DNA of 64,000 bases from Paenibacillus ginsengarvi (GCF_003626695.1 NZ_RBAH01000007.1:1-64000); one strand, 5' to 3'; shown: positions 18,757-27,977, counted from the first letter of the stretch. Numbers and translations: made by a program. Notes: a model not told the origin generated them from the letters alone.

Positions 18757-19620
18757 TCACACTTCTTTAAGCGCCCGCGAAGCGGTCAGTGCGCGCACAA
18801 ACGGCTCGCCGATCTGATACAGTTCGCCAGCCAGCTTCTCCGAGTCGAATCCGCGGATCTTGTCCGACAGCAGCTCGAATTGCGAATCGAGCATTTGCAG
18901 CAGCGTCGCCTTGACGTTGTACTTGTGCAGCAGCGTGCGCTGCTTGCCCGTATCGGCGCCTCCCTGCTGCAGCTGCTTGCGCTCTTCTTTGCTGCCTACT
19001 TGCAGCAAATGCCAAAAAGCCCAACCGGAACGGAGATCGTCCCCCCGCTCGATACGGCGCAGCTCGTCGAGCAAAACTTCGCACCTCGTAAACCCGTGCA
19101 GCATGTCGTGCCAGCTGCTCGGCTTCATCCATTCCAGCGCCCGGGAAAAGGCGAGGTACAGCTGCATCCTGATGCTGACCGCTTGCTGCATATATTCGTC
19201 AGCCGTCATTTTCCAGCTTTTCATCCGCGTGTACAAATTCATTTTGAGCCGGTTCACTTCGCAGATGGAAGCGGCCATTTGCCGGGTCATTTCGACTTGT
19301 CCGGCTTTCGCCAGAAGCTCGTAAAACCGGCTGCTGAAGTAATCCCCCGCCAGTACCTTCAATTGCCGCGCACGAGCTTCCTTTTTTTCTTTGCGGTCAT
19401 TCGTTTCCGCCACAAGGTCATGCGTATCGAGTCCCATCTGGGCCAGCGACACGACGATCGCATACAGCTCGCTCTGCTGGGCAGAAGCCGGGCTTTTGTG
19501 CAGAAACGTATACAGAAGCTGCGAACGAATATTCGGGAGCTCCGGCAACTCCGTATGGTCCCGGATCATATCGTATTCGGTGTAAGGTTTCGTCGCATCC
19601 GCAATCGAGTAAGTGTTCAT
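18757..19620 (-). CDS. hepS: Heptaprenyl diphosphate synthase component I
   Basis: HepS is the small regulatory subunit of heptaprenyl diphosphate synthase; it has no aspartate-rich catalytic motif and helps set chain length. The 287-residue protein is all-helical. The conserved [19 protein letters not shown] and [12 protein letters not shown] segments are present. It starts the hepS-menG-ubiA-ubiX-mqnA-hepT-ndk operon, and an extended -10 promoter lies upstream. Confidence 0.88.
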   Translation of the reverse strand: MNTYSIADATKPYTEYDMIRDHTELPELPNIRSQLLYTFLHKSPASAQQSELYAIVVSLAQMGLDTHDLVAETNDRKEKKEARARQLKVLAGDYFSSRFYELLAKAGQVEMTRQMAASICEVNRLKMNLYTRMKSWKMTADEYMQQAVSIRMQLYLAFSRALEWMKPSSWHDMLHGFTRCEVLLDELRRIERGDDLRSGWAFWHLLQVGSKEERKQLQQGGADTGKQRTLLHKYNVKATLLQMLDSQFELLSDKIRGFDSEKLAGELYQIGEPFVRALTASRALKEV

Positions 19621-19678
19621 ACATGCCTCCGTACCGCCGACAAGCGTTCAAAATTGCGTTCATCTGTGCATCCAAACC

Positions 19679-19687
19679 ATTATATCA
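19679..19687 (-). promoter_or_regulatory. Extended -10 promoter of the hepS operon
   Basis: TGATATAAT in transcript sense (TGn plus consensus TATAAT) lies about 60 bases before hepS. No good -35 hexamer is at the standard distance, which is usual for extended -10 promoters. Confidence 0.55.
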
Positions 19688-19761
19688 CAACCGATTGTTC
19701 AGCGCACAATGTAGTTCTGTATACCGGACGGCGAGCCTTGATCCGTTATCAGTATACCTCT

Positions 19762-20301
19762 TTACCTTCGATGGCGGTCAAGCCACTTATGGGTGTAAGT
19801 AAGGCTAAAATGTGAACTTAAAAACTGCTCCTTTGTTCCCTTCCGCTGCAGGGCCGCCTCGGGGGTACCGCCCCCCAGATCGGAGCGCTTCGCGTCCATC
19901 GCCAGCAATAGCTGCGGCGCCCCGACGCCGGTTGCAGGCGGCTCCATGACACGGACGAGAATCTGCTTTACATTTTTCGTGCCGGCAAAACCCAGAGAAG
20001 CAATGTCGTACAGATCGTCATAGATCGGCTCCATCGCCGCATCGTCGGGCTTCGACCGCAGATCGACCGACAATATTGTATTGTTCCATTCTACACTTGC
20101 AATATCAAGATGAAGCGTCAGCTTCGCAACTATATCGACCAGGTTCCGGTCGGACAGGACAAGAGGAGAATCCGCGCGAAAGGCGGGCGTTTCCGTCTTG
20201 CCGAGTCCCGTTGCGGCATCCAGCTTCAGCACGATGGATAGCGCCGAAGCGACGCCGATACACAGTATCGACGCAATCAGCACCCGATATAACGTCTTCA
20301 T
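19762..20301 (-). CDS. Membrane-anchored protein of unknown function
   Basis: A 179-residue protein has one N-terminal hydrophobic segment (about residues 7-26, LIASILCIGVASALSIVLKL) and an extracytoplasmic domain with alternating strands. I do not recognise the family. It lies between the mtrB terminator and hepS, so it may be transcribed alone or with hepS. Confidence 0.75.
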   Translation of the reverse strand: MKTLYRVLIASILCIGVASALSIVLKLDAATGLGKTETPAFRADSPLVLSDRNLVDIVAKLTLHLDIASVEWNNTILSVDLRSKPDDAAMEPIYDDLYDIASLGFAGTKNVKQILVRVMEPPATGVGAPQLLLAMDAKRSDLGGGTPEAALQRKGTKEQFLSSHFSLTYTHKWLDRHRR

Positions 20302-20356
20302 TGGCGATTCCCCCCTTTTGGGACGTACCAGCCTCCCTTACCTCATTGTACAAAAT

Positions 20357-20383
20357 AAAAAGGCAGGCTATGCCTGCCTTTTT
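20357..20383 (-). terminator. Intrinsic terminator after mtrB
   Basis: A 12-base perfect stem (20357-20368 with 20372-20383) has a three-base loop. A-run and T-run flank it, so it can work in both directions. Confidence 0.9.
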
Positions 20384-20394
20384 CGTCTATGTCA

Positions 20395-20622
20395 TTACTC
20401 GTCGGTGTCGACCGTTCCGAACCGGGTGATGACCGTTGCTTTTCCGCGAATTTTCACGGCGGAAGTGTGCTCCGTAAATTGCGCGATCATCACTTCCCCC
20501 TTGTCCAGCTTTTCCGTATGATGGAAACGCGTATCGTGACCGCGTGTCAGTCCGATGACGTGAACGCCGTTTTCCTTCGCCTTGATTACGAAATAATCAC
20601 CGTGCACCGTTTCGCTGCTCAT
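20395..20622 (-). CDS. mtrB: Trp RNA-binding attenuation protein (TRAP)
   Basis: TRAP forms an eleven-subunit ring that, loaded with tryptophan, wraps GAG/UAG triplets in trp leader RNA. Conserved parts are [18 protein letters not shown], the tryptophan-pocket stretch [20 protein letters not shown] and [14 protein letters not shown]-contacting Lys, Glu and Arg residues match B. subtilis TRAP. I choose ATG 20622, giving 75 residues, the same length as the B. subtilis protein; an ATG four codons upstream sits against its ribosome site. The matching binding site is at 8555-8604. folE (mtrA), the usual upstream partner, is absent. Confidence 0.96.
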   Translation of the reverse strand: MSSETVHGDYFVIKAKENGVHVIGLTRGHDTRFHHTEKLDKGEVMIAQFTEHTSAVKIRGKATVITRFGTVDTDE

Positions 20623-20687
20623 CGTCCTACTCATCCTCTCTTCTCGTCTCAGCTTGGGGCCGAACCTGTCCGGTTACGCCCACTTCC

Positions 20688-20716
20688 ATCATGCGCAAAA
20701 CGGATGGATATGTCAA
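20688..20716 (-). promoter_or_regulatory. Sigma-A promoter of mtrB
   Basis: A consensus TTGACA (20711-20716) is 17 bases from CATGAT (20688-20693). mtrB is therefore probably transcribed alone between two terminators. Confidence 0.72.
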
Positions 20717-20722
20717 TTGTCC

Positions 20723-20772
20723 AAAACAAAAACCGCCTGACGTGCGCATAATTATACGCCGGTCAAGCGGTT
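20723..20772 (-). terminator. Intrinsic terminator after tRNA-Pro
   Basis: AACCGC/GCGGTT plus inner TGAC/GTCA and GCG/CGC pairs (20731-20772) form a long interrupted stem. On the minus strand a T-rich run follows. Confidence 0.78.
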
Positions 20773-20805
20773 TACGTCTGCTCCGCTGTGCCTTGCAAGT
20801 TAAAA

Positions 20806-20879
20806 TCGGAGTAACACGATTTGAACGTGCGACCTCACCCACCCCAAGGGTGCGCGCTACCAGGCTGCGCTATACCCCG
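20806..20879 (-). tRNA. tRNA-Pro (anticodon GGG)
   Basis: The minus strand folds into a full cloverleaf of 74 bases. The acceptor stem pairs CGGGGTA with TACTCCG (one G-U), with discriminator A. The anticodon stem is CACCC/GGGTG around loop TTGGGGT, so the anticodon is GGG. The T-arm carries GTTCAAATC. CCA is not encoded. It stands alone with its own terminator between mtrB and galE. Confidence 0.93.
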
Positions 20880-21042
20880 TGAACTTCGATAGCGGAACTA
20901 TACGATATTATAATGGGTTTATTTTCTTTTGTAAAGAGAAAGTAAACTTCCCCGCAGAGCCGTGGCATCAGGATTTTTCACGATCAAACAGTCGCTTCTC
21001 CCGTTCGCCGTTACCGTTCGCGGGGAAATTCACAAGAGCGGA

Positions 21043-22032
21043 TCAGTCGGCGTAACCGTCCGGATGCCGCTTATGCCAGTTCCAGGCGGTGCCGATTATC
21101 GTCGCCAAATCGTTGTATATCGGCTTCCAGCCGAGCACGCGCTTCGCTTTGTCCGACGAAGCGATCAGCACGGCGGGATCGCCCGCGCGGCGCGGCGAAA
21201 CGGCGGCCGGAATCGGATGATCCGTGACGCCCCGTGCCAGCTCGACCACCTGTTTGACCGAAAAGCCGGTACCATTGCCCAGGTTGAACACGTCGCTCGG
21301 ATGGCCGGCGCGCAAATACTGAAGGGCGAGCCAGTGGGCGTTGGCCAGATCCATCACATGGATATAGTCGCGGACGCAGGTGCCGTCATCCGTCGGATAG
21401 TCGTCGCCGAACATACCAATAAACTCTCTCTGGCCGAGCGGTACTTGCAAAATGATCGGGATCAGATGGCTTTCCGGCTTATGATCTTCGCCGATGAGGC
21501 CGTCCGGATGGGCGCCGCACGCGTTGAAATAACGCAGCGACACGAATTTCAAGCCATAAGCACGGTCGCACCAGCGAAACATATTTTCCATCGCCAGCTT
21601 CGTTTCGCCATACGGGCTTTCCGGATGCGTGGGGGCGCTTTCCTCAATCGGCACCTGCTCCGGTTCGCCGTACGTAGCCGCCGTCGAAGAAAAAACGATC
21701 CGGCGCACGCCAAAACGCTCCATCGCGCCGACGAGCGAATGCGTGCCGAACAGATTGTTATCGTAATACGCGAGCGGCTGCTTCACGCTTTCCCCGACAA
21801 GCGAGCTGGCGGCAAAATGAATGACCGCCTCGATATCGTTTTCGCCGAAGACGCGGTCCAGAAACGCCCGGTCGCGAATATCACCTTCATAAAACTTGGC
21901 GTCCGTAGCTACCGCCGATCGATGTCCGGTCGACAAATTGTCGACGACGACGACCTCTTCCCCTTGAGAAAGCAGCTCCACAACCGTATGGCTGCCGATA
22001 TAGCCGGCACCGCCGGTGACAAGAATAGCCAT
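21043..22032 (-). CDS. galE: UDP-glucose 4-epimerase
   Basis: GalE interconverts UDP-galactose and UDP-glucose. The 329-residue short-chain dehydrogenase-type protein has VTGGAGYIGSHT for NAD at 5-16, SSTAATYG around 115-122, and catalytic Tyr141 with Lys145 in YGETK. A strong AAGGAGG site precedes its ATG. It is the last gene of galT-galK-galE; galK ends 37 bases upstream. Confidence 0.96.
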   Translation of the reverse strand: MAILVTGGAGYIGSHTVVELLSQGEEVVVVDNLSTGHRSAVATDAKFYEGDIRDRAFLDRVFGENDIEAVIHFAASSLVGESVKQPLAYYDNNLFGTHSLVGAMERFGVRRIVFSSTAATYGEPEQVPIEESAPTHPESPYGETKLAMENMFRWCDRAYGLKFVSLRYFNACGAHPDGLIGEDHKPESHLIPIILQVPLGQREFIGMFGDDYPTDDGTCVRDYIHVMDLANAHWLALQYLRAGHPSDVFNLGNGTGFSVKQVVELARGVTDHPIPAAVSPRRAGDPAVLIASSDKAKRVLGWKPIYNDLATIIGTAWNWHKRHPDGYAD

Positions 22033-22069
22033 AACGAACCTCCTTAAACAAAAGTAATAATACTACCGA

Positions 22070-23269
22070 TTAAATGTCCAGTTCCTTCGCGCCGTCGCCG
22101 ATATCGCATACGTAAAACGACGGAACGAGCCCCGTCTTCGCCGTATAACGTTCGGCCACCATACGCCGGAATTCGTCCACCGCTTCGTCACGAACGACGC
22201 TGACGTTGCAGCCGCCGAAGCCCGCACCCGTCATGCGAGTGCCGACGCAGCCTTCGATCGCGCTCGCTACCTCGTACAACGTATCCAGCTCGAAGCCGGT
22301 TACTTCGTACAAATCGCGCAGCGATTCGTGGGAGGCGTTCATCAGCTTGCCGAAAGCGGCGAGATCGCCTTGTTCGAGCCGATCCTTCGCTTCCAGCACA
22401 CGCGCGTCCTCGGAGACAACATGCTCCACTCTGGCGCGGATAAGCTCATCCGGGATCGCGGAGCGAACTTCTTCCCACTGCGCAAGCGACAGCTCGCCGA
22501 GACTGCCGAGTTGCGGCAGTTTTTCCTTAATCCACTTTAACCCATCCTCGCATTGCTGTCTACGTTCGTTGTATTTGGAGTCGGCGAGCCCTCTGCGTTT
22601 ATTCGTATTCGTAATAATCAGCTTGCAGCCTTCGATTCGAAACGGCACGTATTCATAATCGAGCGTATCGCACTTCAGCATGACGGCATGCTCCCGCTTG
22701 CCCATGCCGACGGCGAACTGGTCCATAATGCCGCAGTTCACGCCGACGAACCGGTTTTCCGCCCGCTGCGACAGCTTGACCAGCTCCAGCATCGGAATGT
22801 CCAGCCCCGCAATCGCCGTGAACGCCAGCGCCGTTGCCATCTCGATCGAGGCTGACGAAGACAAGCCCGCTCCGTTCGGCACGTTGCCGTAATACAACAC
22901 ATCGGCGCCCTGAAGCTTGGCGGCATAAGCGCCGTCCGCATAACTGAGCAGCTCCGACAGCACGCCCTTCGGATAATTCGCCCAATCGTCTTCTTTGCGG
23001 AACGTTACGTTTGCAGCCGGCGTATCCGCCTGGGCCTCGAATTGCATCGAACGAAAACGGTACAGGCCGTCGGTGCGCGGCTTTACAAGCGCATACGTGC
23101 CGAATGTGAGCGCAGCCGGAAAAACGAGCCCGCCGTTATAATCCGTATGCTCGCCGATCAGATTCACCCGCCCCGGCGCGAAAAAGAGGCGCACCCCTTC
23201 GGCGTCGCCGAACCGCTCGGCGAAAGCAGCGCGAAGCTGCCGAATGTCCAGATCCGAAACCGTTGTCAT
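22070..23269 (-). CDS. galK: Galactokinase
   Basis: GalK phosphorylates galactose with ATP in the Leloir pathway. The 399-residue GHMP kinase has the galactokinase signature GRVNLIGEHTDYNGG at 33-47 (Glu40, His41, Asp43 bind sugar), the ATP loop GAGLSSSASIEMA and the C-terminal TGAGFGGCNVS. It overlaps galT by four bases, so translation is probably coupled. Confidence 0.97.
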   Translation of the reverse strand: MTTVSDLDIRQLRAAFAERFGDAEGVRLFFAPGRVNLIGEHTDYNGGLVFPAALTFGTYALVKPRTDGLYRFRSMQFEAQADTPAANVTFRKEDDWANYPKGVLSELLSYADGAYAAKLQGADVLYYGNVPNGAGLSSSASIEMATALAFTAIAGLDIPMLELVKLSQRAENRFVGVNCGIMDQFAVGMGKREHAVMLKCDTLDYEYVPFRIEGCKLIITNTNKRRGLADSKYNERRQQCEDGLKWIKEKLPQLGSLGELSLAQWEEVRSAIPDELIRARVEHVVSEDARVLEAKDRLEQGDLAAFGKLMNASHESLRDLYEVTGFELDTLYEVASAIEGCVGTRMTGAGFGGCNVSVVRDEAVDEFRRMVAERYTAKTGLVPSFYVCDIGDGAKELDI

Positions 23270-24249
23270 GATAGTCGCCCTTCCTTTCTCAAATAGCGCT
23301 CATACGCTTCTCTCATTTTCGGCGCCGTCTCTTCGACCGCCATCGGATTGGCTGCCGCCCATGCTCCCATTTCGGAGGAGGCGTACCACTTGATTTTATC
23401 CTTGTCCCGGAGCGGCGGATAAAACTCGATATGGAAATGGTAATAATCCTCTACGTTGTCGCCGTTTACCGGCCTTTGGTGCATGACCATCATATACGGG
23501 AACAGCCGGTCGAACAGTTGATCCATCGTGCCGGTCGTATCCTTGAGAATCTGTGCCAGCGACTGCTTCTCCTCCGGCGTAAAATCCGGAAGCGCCGTCA
23601 TATGTCGTTTGCTGACGATAAACACCCCGTACGGATAATCGGTGAAAAACGGCAGATAACATAAAAAGTGGTCATTCTCGATAATGACCCGCTGCTTGAA
23701 TTCAAGCTCGCTGCGATTCATATCGCAAAGCAGGCATGTTCCGTTCTCCTCGTGATGAAGCCGGCAGCTTTCCAGCTCGGTCTTCAGCTTGAGCGGCATA
23801 TGCGAATATGCGTATATTTGCCCGTGCGGATGCGGCATCGTTACCCCGCACTCTTCGCCCCGATTTTCAAAAATCATCACATACTGGTGGTTCGGGTCCT
23901 TCTCCATCTCGACGAAACGTTCCGTCCACACGTCGATCAGCTTGCCGATATGCTCGACCGGCAGCTCGGGAAGCGTCTTCGTATGATCCGGCGAATACAA
24001 AATGACTTCGCACTTGCCGAACGATTTGGCCGTCTTGTACAGCGTCGTATCCACGGGGTCCGGCTCAGGCGGATTCGCAGAAAGCGCGGGAAAATCATTC
24101 TCGTAGACGTGAACGTCATAGTCGTCCGGCACTTTCCCGGAGCCCGGGCAAAACGGGCAGTACCCTTTCGGCATATGAGGCCGGTTTTGCCGGTTGGACG
24201 CGACCATGATCCAATCGCGAAGCAGCGGGTTATATCGCAATTCTGCCAA
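23266..24249 (-). CDS. galT: Galactose-1-phosphate uridylyltransferase
   Basis: GalT exchanges UMP between UDP-glucose and galactose-1-phosphate through a uridylylated histidine. Conserved elements are CPFCPG (zinc), the HIT-type nucleophile motif HPHGQ and late histidines in MHQRPV and FHIEFYPP. The most likely start is a TTG at 24249 (MAELRYNPLLRDW), nine bases after GGAGG; another TTG three codons upstream touches the ribosome site. This is the HIT-like GalT type, not the separate GalT2 family common in Bacillales. It begins the gal operon opposite the ROK regulator. Confidence 0.93.
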   Translation of the reverse strand: MAELRYNPLLRDWIMVASNRQNRPHMPKGYCPFCPGSGKVPDDYDVHVYENDFPALSANPPEPDPVDTTLYKTAKSFGKCEVILYSPDHTKTLPELPVEHIGKLIDVWTERFVEMEKDPNHQYVMIFENRGEECGVTMPHPHGQIYAYSHMPLKLKTELESCRLHHEENGTCLLCDMNRSELEFKQRVIIENDHFLCYLPFFTDYPYGVFIVSKRHMTALPDFTPEEKQSLAQILKDTTGTMDQLFDRLFPYMMVMHQRPVNGDNVEDYYHFHIEFYPPLRDKDKIKWYASSEMGAWAAANPMAVEETAPKMREAYERYLRKEGRLS

Positions 24250-24399
24250 ATGAGACAACCTCCATTGCTATCTTAGTAAAATAATTTAATAAAGTTCATT
24301 TGACTTCATCATAAACGCTCCTAGCCGAGAACACAATATATATTTGCAAAAAACTAGATAGTTCCTGTCCCAATGCCGCCTTCCGACTTCCGATTGCTT

Positions 24400-24427
24400 T
24401 TGATAACTTAATTAGTTATTCTAATAA
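24400..24427 (+). promoter_or_regulatory. Promoter and dyad between galT and the ROK regulator
   Basis: TTGATA (24400-24405) and TAATAA (24422-24427) with a 16-base spacer form a plausible promoter for the regulator. The spacer contains a partial dyad AACTTAATTAGTT, a position where the ROK protein could repress its own gene. The rest of the 240-base gap is AT-rich and holds no gene. Confidence 0.45.
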
Positions 24428-24501
24428 AGATTACTGCAATTGACGACTAAGGCCACATTCAAACTTGTGTCTGCTTACATGGCCCTAAGGAGAGAAACCG
24501 C

Positions 24502-25725
24502 GTGACCAAGCCGCTTATTGGCAGCTTTCAGCTGATGAAATCGCTCAACCGCTCGATCGTGCTGACTACGATCCGCAGCCACGGGCCCATATCCAGAGCC
24601 GAGATCGCCAAACGAACTGCGCTCACGCCTCCAACCGTGACCAATATCGTGGGCGAGCTGATGAACGAGAATTTCGTTGTCGAAAGCGAAATCGGAGCCT
24701 CCAGCGGAGGACGCAAGCCGATTCTGCTCCGGCTCAACGCCTCGTTTTATTCGATTATCGGCATCGACGTGGGCGTCGGCACGATCAAATCGATCGTAAC
24801 CGATCTGGACGCAAACGTGATCCACGAGTGCCGCAGAAGCTTGCCGCCTTATCCCGATGCCGATACGTTCATGGAGCAGTTGAACGGCTCGATCGCCGAA
24901 TTGCTGGAAGCGGTAGGTCCTGACCGGCCCGTTATCGGCATCGGCGTCGGCATGCACGGCCTCGTTAATCCGGAGGAGGGCGTCTCGGTATTCGCCCCGA
25001 ACTTGCGGCTGCGGAATATTCCAATCCGCGAGTCGCTGGAACGGGAGTTCGGTGTGCCCGTTTACGTGGAAAACGACGTGGTTGCGATGGCGCTTGGCGA
25101 ATTGTGGTTCGGGGGCGGGCAGGATGTCGATCATTTCATATGCGTCAATATCGGGGAAGGCGTCGGCGCCGGAATCGTGCTGAACCGGCAAATATTTCGC
25201 GGCAGCAGCTTCGCCGCCGGTGAGATCGGTCACACGACGGTTGATCTGAACGGTCCCCGCTGCAGCTGCGGCAATTATGGCTGCTTGCAGACGCTCGTAT
25301 CCGGACCGGCGATAGCGGAAGCGGTTCAGAATGAAATCGCGCTCGGCAGACGCAGCGAACGGCTCGAGTCGGCCGCGGCGGGCAGCCTGCGGACGATAAC
25401 GGGAGAGTTTGTGTATAAGGCCGCGCTCGAAGGGGATGAGCTGGCTCGGGAAGTGTTTCGAAAAGCCGGACGGTTGCTCGGCATCGGCCTGACGAACATG
25501 ATTCATACGCTTAATCCGCAAAAGGTGATTCTCGGGGGCGGCGTATCGGCGGCCGGTCCGTTCATTACGGAGCCGCTGGAGGAAACCGTAAAAGCACGTG
25601 CGCTGGAATCGTCGATCCGTCATTTGACGATCGAAACTTCGCGTCTCGGCAACAGGGCTACCGCTATCGGAGCGGTCACGATCGTGCTCGAAAGGCTGTT
25701 TGCTCCGGCACAGCTTGCCGAGTAA
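24502..25725 (+). CDS. ROK-family transcriptional repressor (XylR/NagC-like), likely gal regulator
   Basis: The 407-residue protein begins with GTG behind AAGGAG. Residues about 10-75 form a winged helix-turn-helix (ISRAEIAKRTALTPPTVTNI). The rest is a ROK sugar-kinase-like fold: IGIDVGVGTIKSIVTDLD, VENDVVAMALGELWFGGG and a zinc-type motif CSCGNYGC. In that motif the usual final Glu is Gln (GCLQ). The full phosphate-binding start suggests it senses a sugar or sugar phosphate. Divergent from galTKE, it is most simply the operon's repressor; this is inferred from position. Confidence 0.9.
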   Translation: MTKPLIGSFQLMKSLNRSIVLTTIRSHGPISRAEIAKRTALTPPTVTNIVGELMNENFVVESEIGASSGGRKPILLRLNASFYSIIGIDVGVGTIKSIVTDLDANVIHECRRSLPPYPDADTFMEQLNGSIAELLEAVGPDRPVIGIGVGMHGLVNPEEGVSVFAPNLRLRNIPIRESLEREFGVPVYVENDVVAMALGELWFGGGQDVDHFICVNIGEGVGAGIVLNRQIFRGSSFAAGEIGHTTVDLNGPRCSCGNYGCLQTLVSGPAIAEAVQNEIALGRRSERLESAAAGSLRTITGEFVYKAALEGDELAREVFRKAGRLLGIGLTNMIHTLNPQKVILGGGVSAAGPFITEPLEETVKARALESSIRHLTIETSRLGNRATAIGAVTIVLERLFAPAQLAE

Positions 25726-25761
25726 CGAAATATATTGGCCGAATCGTTACTTGCTAAACGT

Positions 25762-25791
25762 AAAAACAGTGCCTGCTTCGTAACAGGCACT
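25762..25791 (-). terminator. Intrinsic terminator after the HU gene
   Basis: AGTGCCTG (25768-25775) pairs with CAGGCACT (25784-25791), followed on the minus strand by five T. It also lies between the convergent ROK and HU genes. Confidence 0.8.
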
Positions 25792-25848
25792 TGGGACTAC
25801 ACATAATGTTCGGGTTTGAAGATTGTTCAGACTATGGGCTTAGAGCCG

Positions 25849-26124
25849 TTATTGCGCGCATACGTCGCGAAGCTGCTTGCCCGGTTTAAATGCAGGCACC
25901 TTGCTGGCCGGGATATCGATCTCCTCGCCGGTTTGCGGATTGCGACCTTTACGAGCGGAACGTTCACGAACTTCAAAGTTTCCGAAGCCGACAAGCTGCA
26001 CTTTGTCACCGCTTTGCAGTGCGCCGGTAATCGCCTCGAAAACGGCGTCTATCGCTTTAGTAATGTCTTTTTTGGACAAGTCGGTCGTTTCGGCCACTTT
26101 GGCGATCAACTCCGATTTATTCAT
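25849..26124 (-). CDS. hbs: DNA-binding protein HU
   Basis: HU is the small nucleoid protein that bends DNA as a dimer. The 91-residue sequence is full length: [19 protein letters not shown] helix, [22 protein letters not shown] with the beta-arm [13 protein letters not shown], and the final FKPGKQLRD helix. ATG 26124 is eight bases after GGGGGAGG; a GTG three codons earlier lies inside that site. Its place next to spoIVA matches B. subtilis hbs. Confidence 0.97.
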   Translation of the reverse strand: MNKSELIAKVAETTDLSKKDITKAIDAVFEAITGALQSGDKVQLVGFGNFEVRERSARKGRNPQTGEEIDIPASKVPAFKPGKQLRDVCAQ

Positions 26125-26284
26125 GCCATTCACCTCCCCCCACGAACTATACCGTTTGGCGACTTTCCGTACTTAAGGTACCGCCGGGGAACCCGGGAAA
26201 GCGCCGTTACTCTCTGTGTTCACCGTTTTCCCGCAAAATATACGTAACTCACGCATAAAATATGGATTCGAGCGCATAAACAGC

Positions 26285-26327
26285 AAAAAAAAGCGTACAG
26301 CCTTTCTCTCCGGGAGAAAGGCTGTAC
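26285..26327 (-). terminator. Intrinsic terminator after spoIVA
   Basis: A 14-base perfect stem (26295-26308 with 26314-26327) is followed on the minus strand by a run of eight T interrupted by GC. Confidence 0.9.
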
Positions 26328-26345
26328 TTTTTTGGGCATGCCGGG

Positions 26346-27824
26346 TCACAAAATAATCGCGATCAGTCCGCCCGAGCCTTCGTTAATAATCCGGCCCAGC
26401 GTTTCCTGCAGCTTGTAGCGCGCGTTGTCCGGCATCATCGCCAGCTTGCCCTGAATGCCCTCGCGCACGATCGAATTGAGCGAACGGCCGAATATATCGG
26501 AATCCCATATTTTAAGCGGGTTTTCCTCGAAATCCTGCATCAAGTACCGGACGAGCTCCTCGCTCTGCTTCTCCGTTCCGATGATCGGGGCGAACTCGGA
26601 CTCGACATCGACGCGGATCATGTGTATCGACGGCGCTGTCGCCTTGAGTCTTACGCCGAAGCGGGAGCCTTGGCGGATGAGCTCCGGCTCGTCGAGCGAC
26701 ATATCCTCTAGGCTCGGCGGAGCAATGCCGTAACCGGTTGTCTTGACCATCTCGAGCGCCTCGGCAAACCGGTCGTATTCCCGTTTCGCGTGAGTGAACT
26801 CCTGCATGAGCTGGAGCAGATGATCTTTGCCGCGAATTTCGACGCCGACGACTTCCATCAATATTTTATCGTACAGCTCGTCGGGCGCGTACAGGTCGAT
26901 TTCCGCCACGCCCTGCCCCATATCCATGCCGGCCAGCGCCGCCCGTTCGATAAAGTCGTACGTGTCGAACTGGGTGACGACACGGTCGACGTCCCGCAGA
27001 CGGCGAATGTCCTTCACCGTATTGCGAACGGAGCTTTCGAAGTGGGAGCGGAGCCAGTGGTTCTCGCCGAGCACCATAACCCAGCTAGGCAGATTGACGT
27101 TAACCTCGTGTACCGGGAACTCGTAGAGCACCTCGCGCATCACTTGCAAAATATCGTCTTCCGTCATTGTAGCGACGCTTGTCGCCATGACGGGAATATC
27201 GTATTTGGCGGCCAATTCGTTGCGCAGCTCGATCGTTTCCGGCGCGGTCGGCTTGAGCGAGTTCACGATCAAAATAAACGGCTTGCCGACTTCCTTCAGT
27301 TCGTTGATGACCCGTTCCTCCGCCTCCACATAAGAGGCGCGCGGAATTTCTGCGATCGTGCCGTCGGTCGTGACGACCACCCCGAGCGTCGAATGCTCCT
27401 GAATCACTTTGCGCGTCCCGATCTCCGCCGCTTCCTGGAACGGAATCGGTTCGTCGAACCACGGCGTCGTAATCATCCGGGGACCGCTTTCGTCCTCGTA
27501 TCCTTTGGCGCCCTGCACCGCGTAGCCGACGCAGTCGACGACCCGAACGTTAACGTTCAGCCCTTCCGCGACGTTTAGGCGTACTGCGTTGTTCGGCACA
27601 AATTTCGGCTCGGTCGTCATAATGGTCCGGCCAGCAGCGCTTTGCGGCAGCTCGTCGGTTGCCCGGACCCGTTCGGCTTCGTTTTGAATGTTCGGCAGTA
27701 CGAGTGTTTCCATGAACCGTTTAATAAACGTAGATTTCCCTGTTCGGACCGCGCCGACGACTCCAAGGTAGATGTCCCCCCCGGTGCGCTCCGCAATGTC
27801 CTTAAAGATATCCACTTTCTCCAA
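26346..27824 (-). CDS. spoIVA: Stage IV sporulation protein A (spore coat morphogenetic ATPase)
   Basis: SpoIVA polymerises with ATP hydrolysis on the forespore surface and forms the basement layer of the coat. The 492 residues equal the B. subtilis length. The Walker A loop is GAVRTGKST at 24-32, DCVGY is the Walker B region, and the C-terminus ends in GGLIAIIL as in other SpoIVA proteins, where it helps dock to the membrane with SpoVM. It is expressed in the mother cell; a sigma-E-like promoter lies upstream. It proves the organism is an endospore former. Confidence 0.98.
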   Translation of the reverse strand: MEKVDIFKDIAERTGGDIYLGVVGAVRTGKSTFIKRFMETLVLPNIQNEAERVRATDELPQSAAGRTIMTTEPKFVPNNAVRLNVAEGLNVNVRVVDCVGYAVQGAKGYEDESGPRMITTPWFDEPIPFQEAAEIGTRKVIQEHSTLGVVVTTDGTIAEIPRASYVEAEERVINELKEVGKPFILIVNSLKPTAPETIELRNELAAKYDIPVMATSVATMTEDDILQVMREVLYEFPVHEVNVNLPSWVMVLGENHWLRSHFESSVRNTVKDIRRLRDVDRVVTQFDTYDFIERAALAGMDMGQGVAEIDLYAPDELYDKILMEVVGVEIRGKDHLLQLMQEFTHAKREYDRFAEALEMVKTTGYGIAPPSLEDMSLDEPELIRQGSRFGVRLKATAPSIHMIRVDVESEFAPIIGTEKQSEELVRYLMQDFEENPLKIWDSDIFGRSLNSIVREGIQGKLAMMPDNARYKLQETLGRIINEGSGGLIAIIL

Positions 27825-27948
27825 TGAGATCCCCTCCTAGGCAGGATAATGAACGAAGCTGGTGTCGCTGGCCGGATGGTGTGCGGCGGCGGCCGCCATT
27901 TTCACTCGAGAGTAGCGACGAAACTCGTACATGTTTTTGACTAGTAAA

Positions 27949-27977
27949 AATATATGTACTAGGTTTTGCGATTATGA
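27949..27977 (-). promoter_or_regulatory. Putative sigma-E promoter of spoIVA
   Basis: In transcript sense TCATAAT (27971-27977) lies 16 bases before CATATATT (27949-27956), close to the sigma-E pattern of ATA and CATAnnnT. The gap 27825-28261 holds no gene; its other half is the AraC gene's upstream region, with TTTATAATG at about 28214. Confidence 0.5.

Noticed and set aside
24259..24501. Catabolite-repression (cre) site in the gal promoter region
   Set aside because: I looked for a CcpA-type dyad and found no convincing match.
24475..25623. 382-codon minus-strand frame opposite the ROK regulator
   Set aside because: Arg/His-rich antisense shadow of a well-supported ROK gene; no motif or ribosome site.
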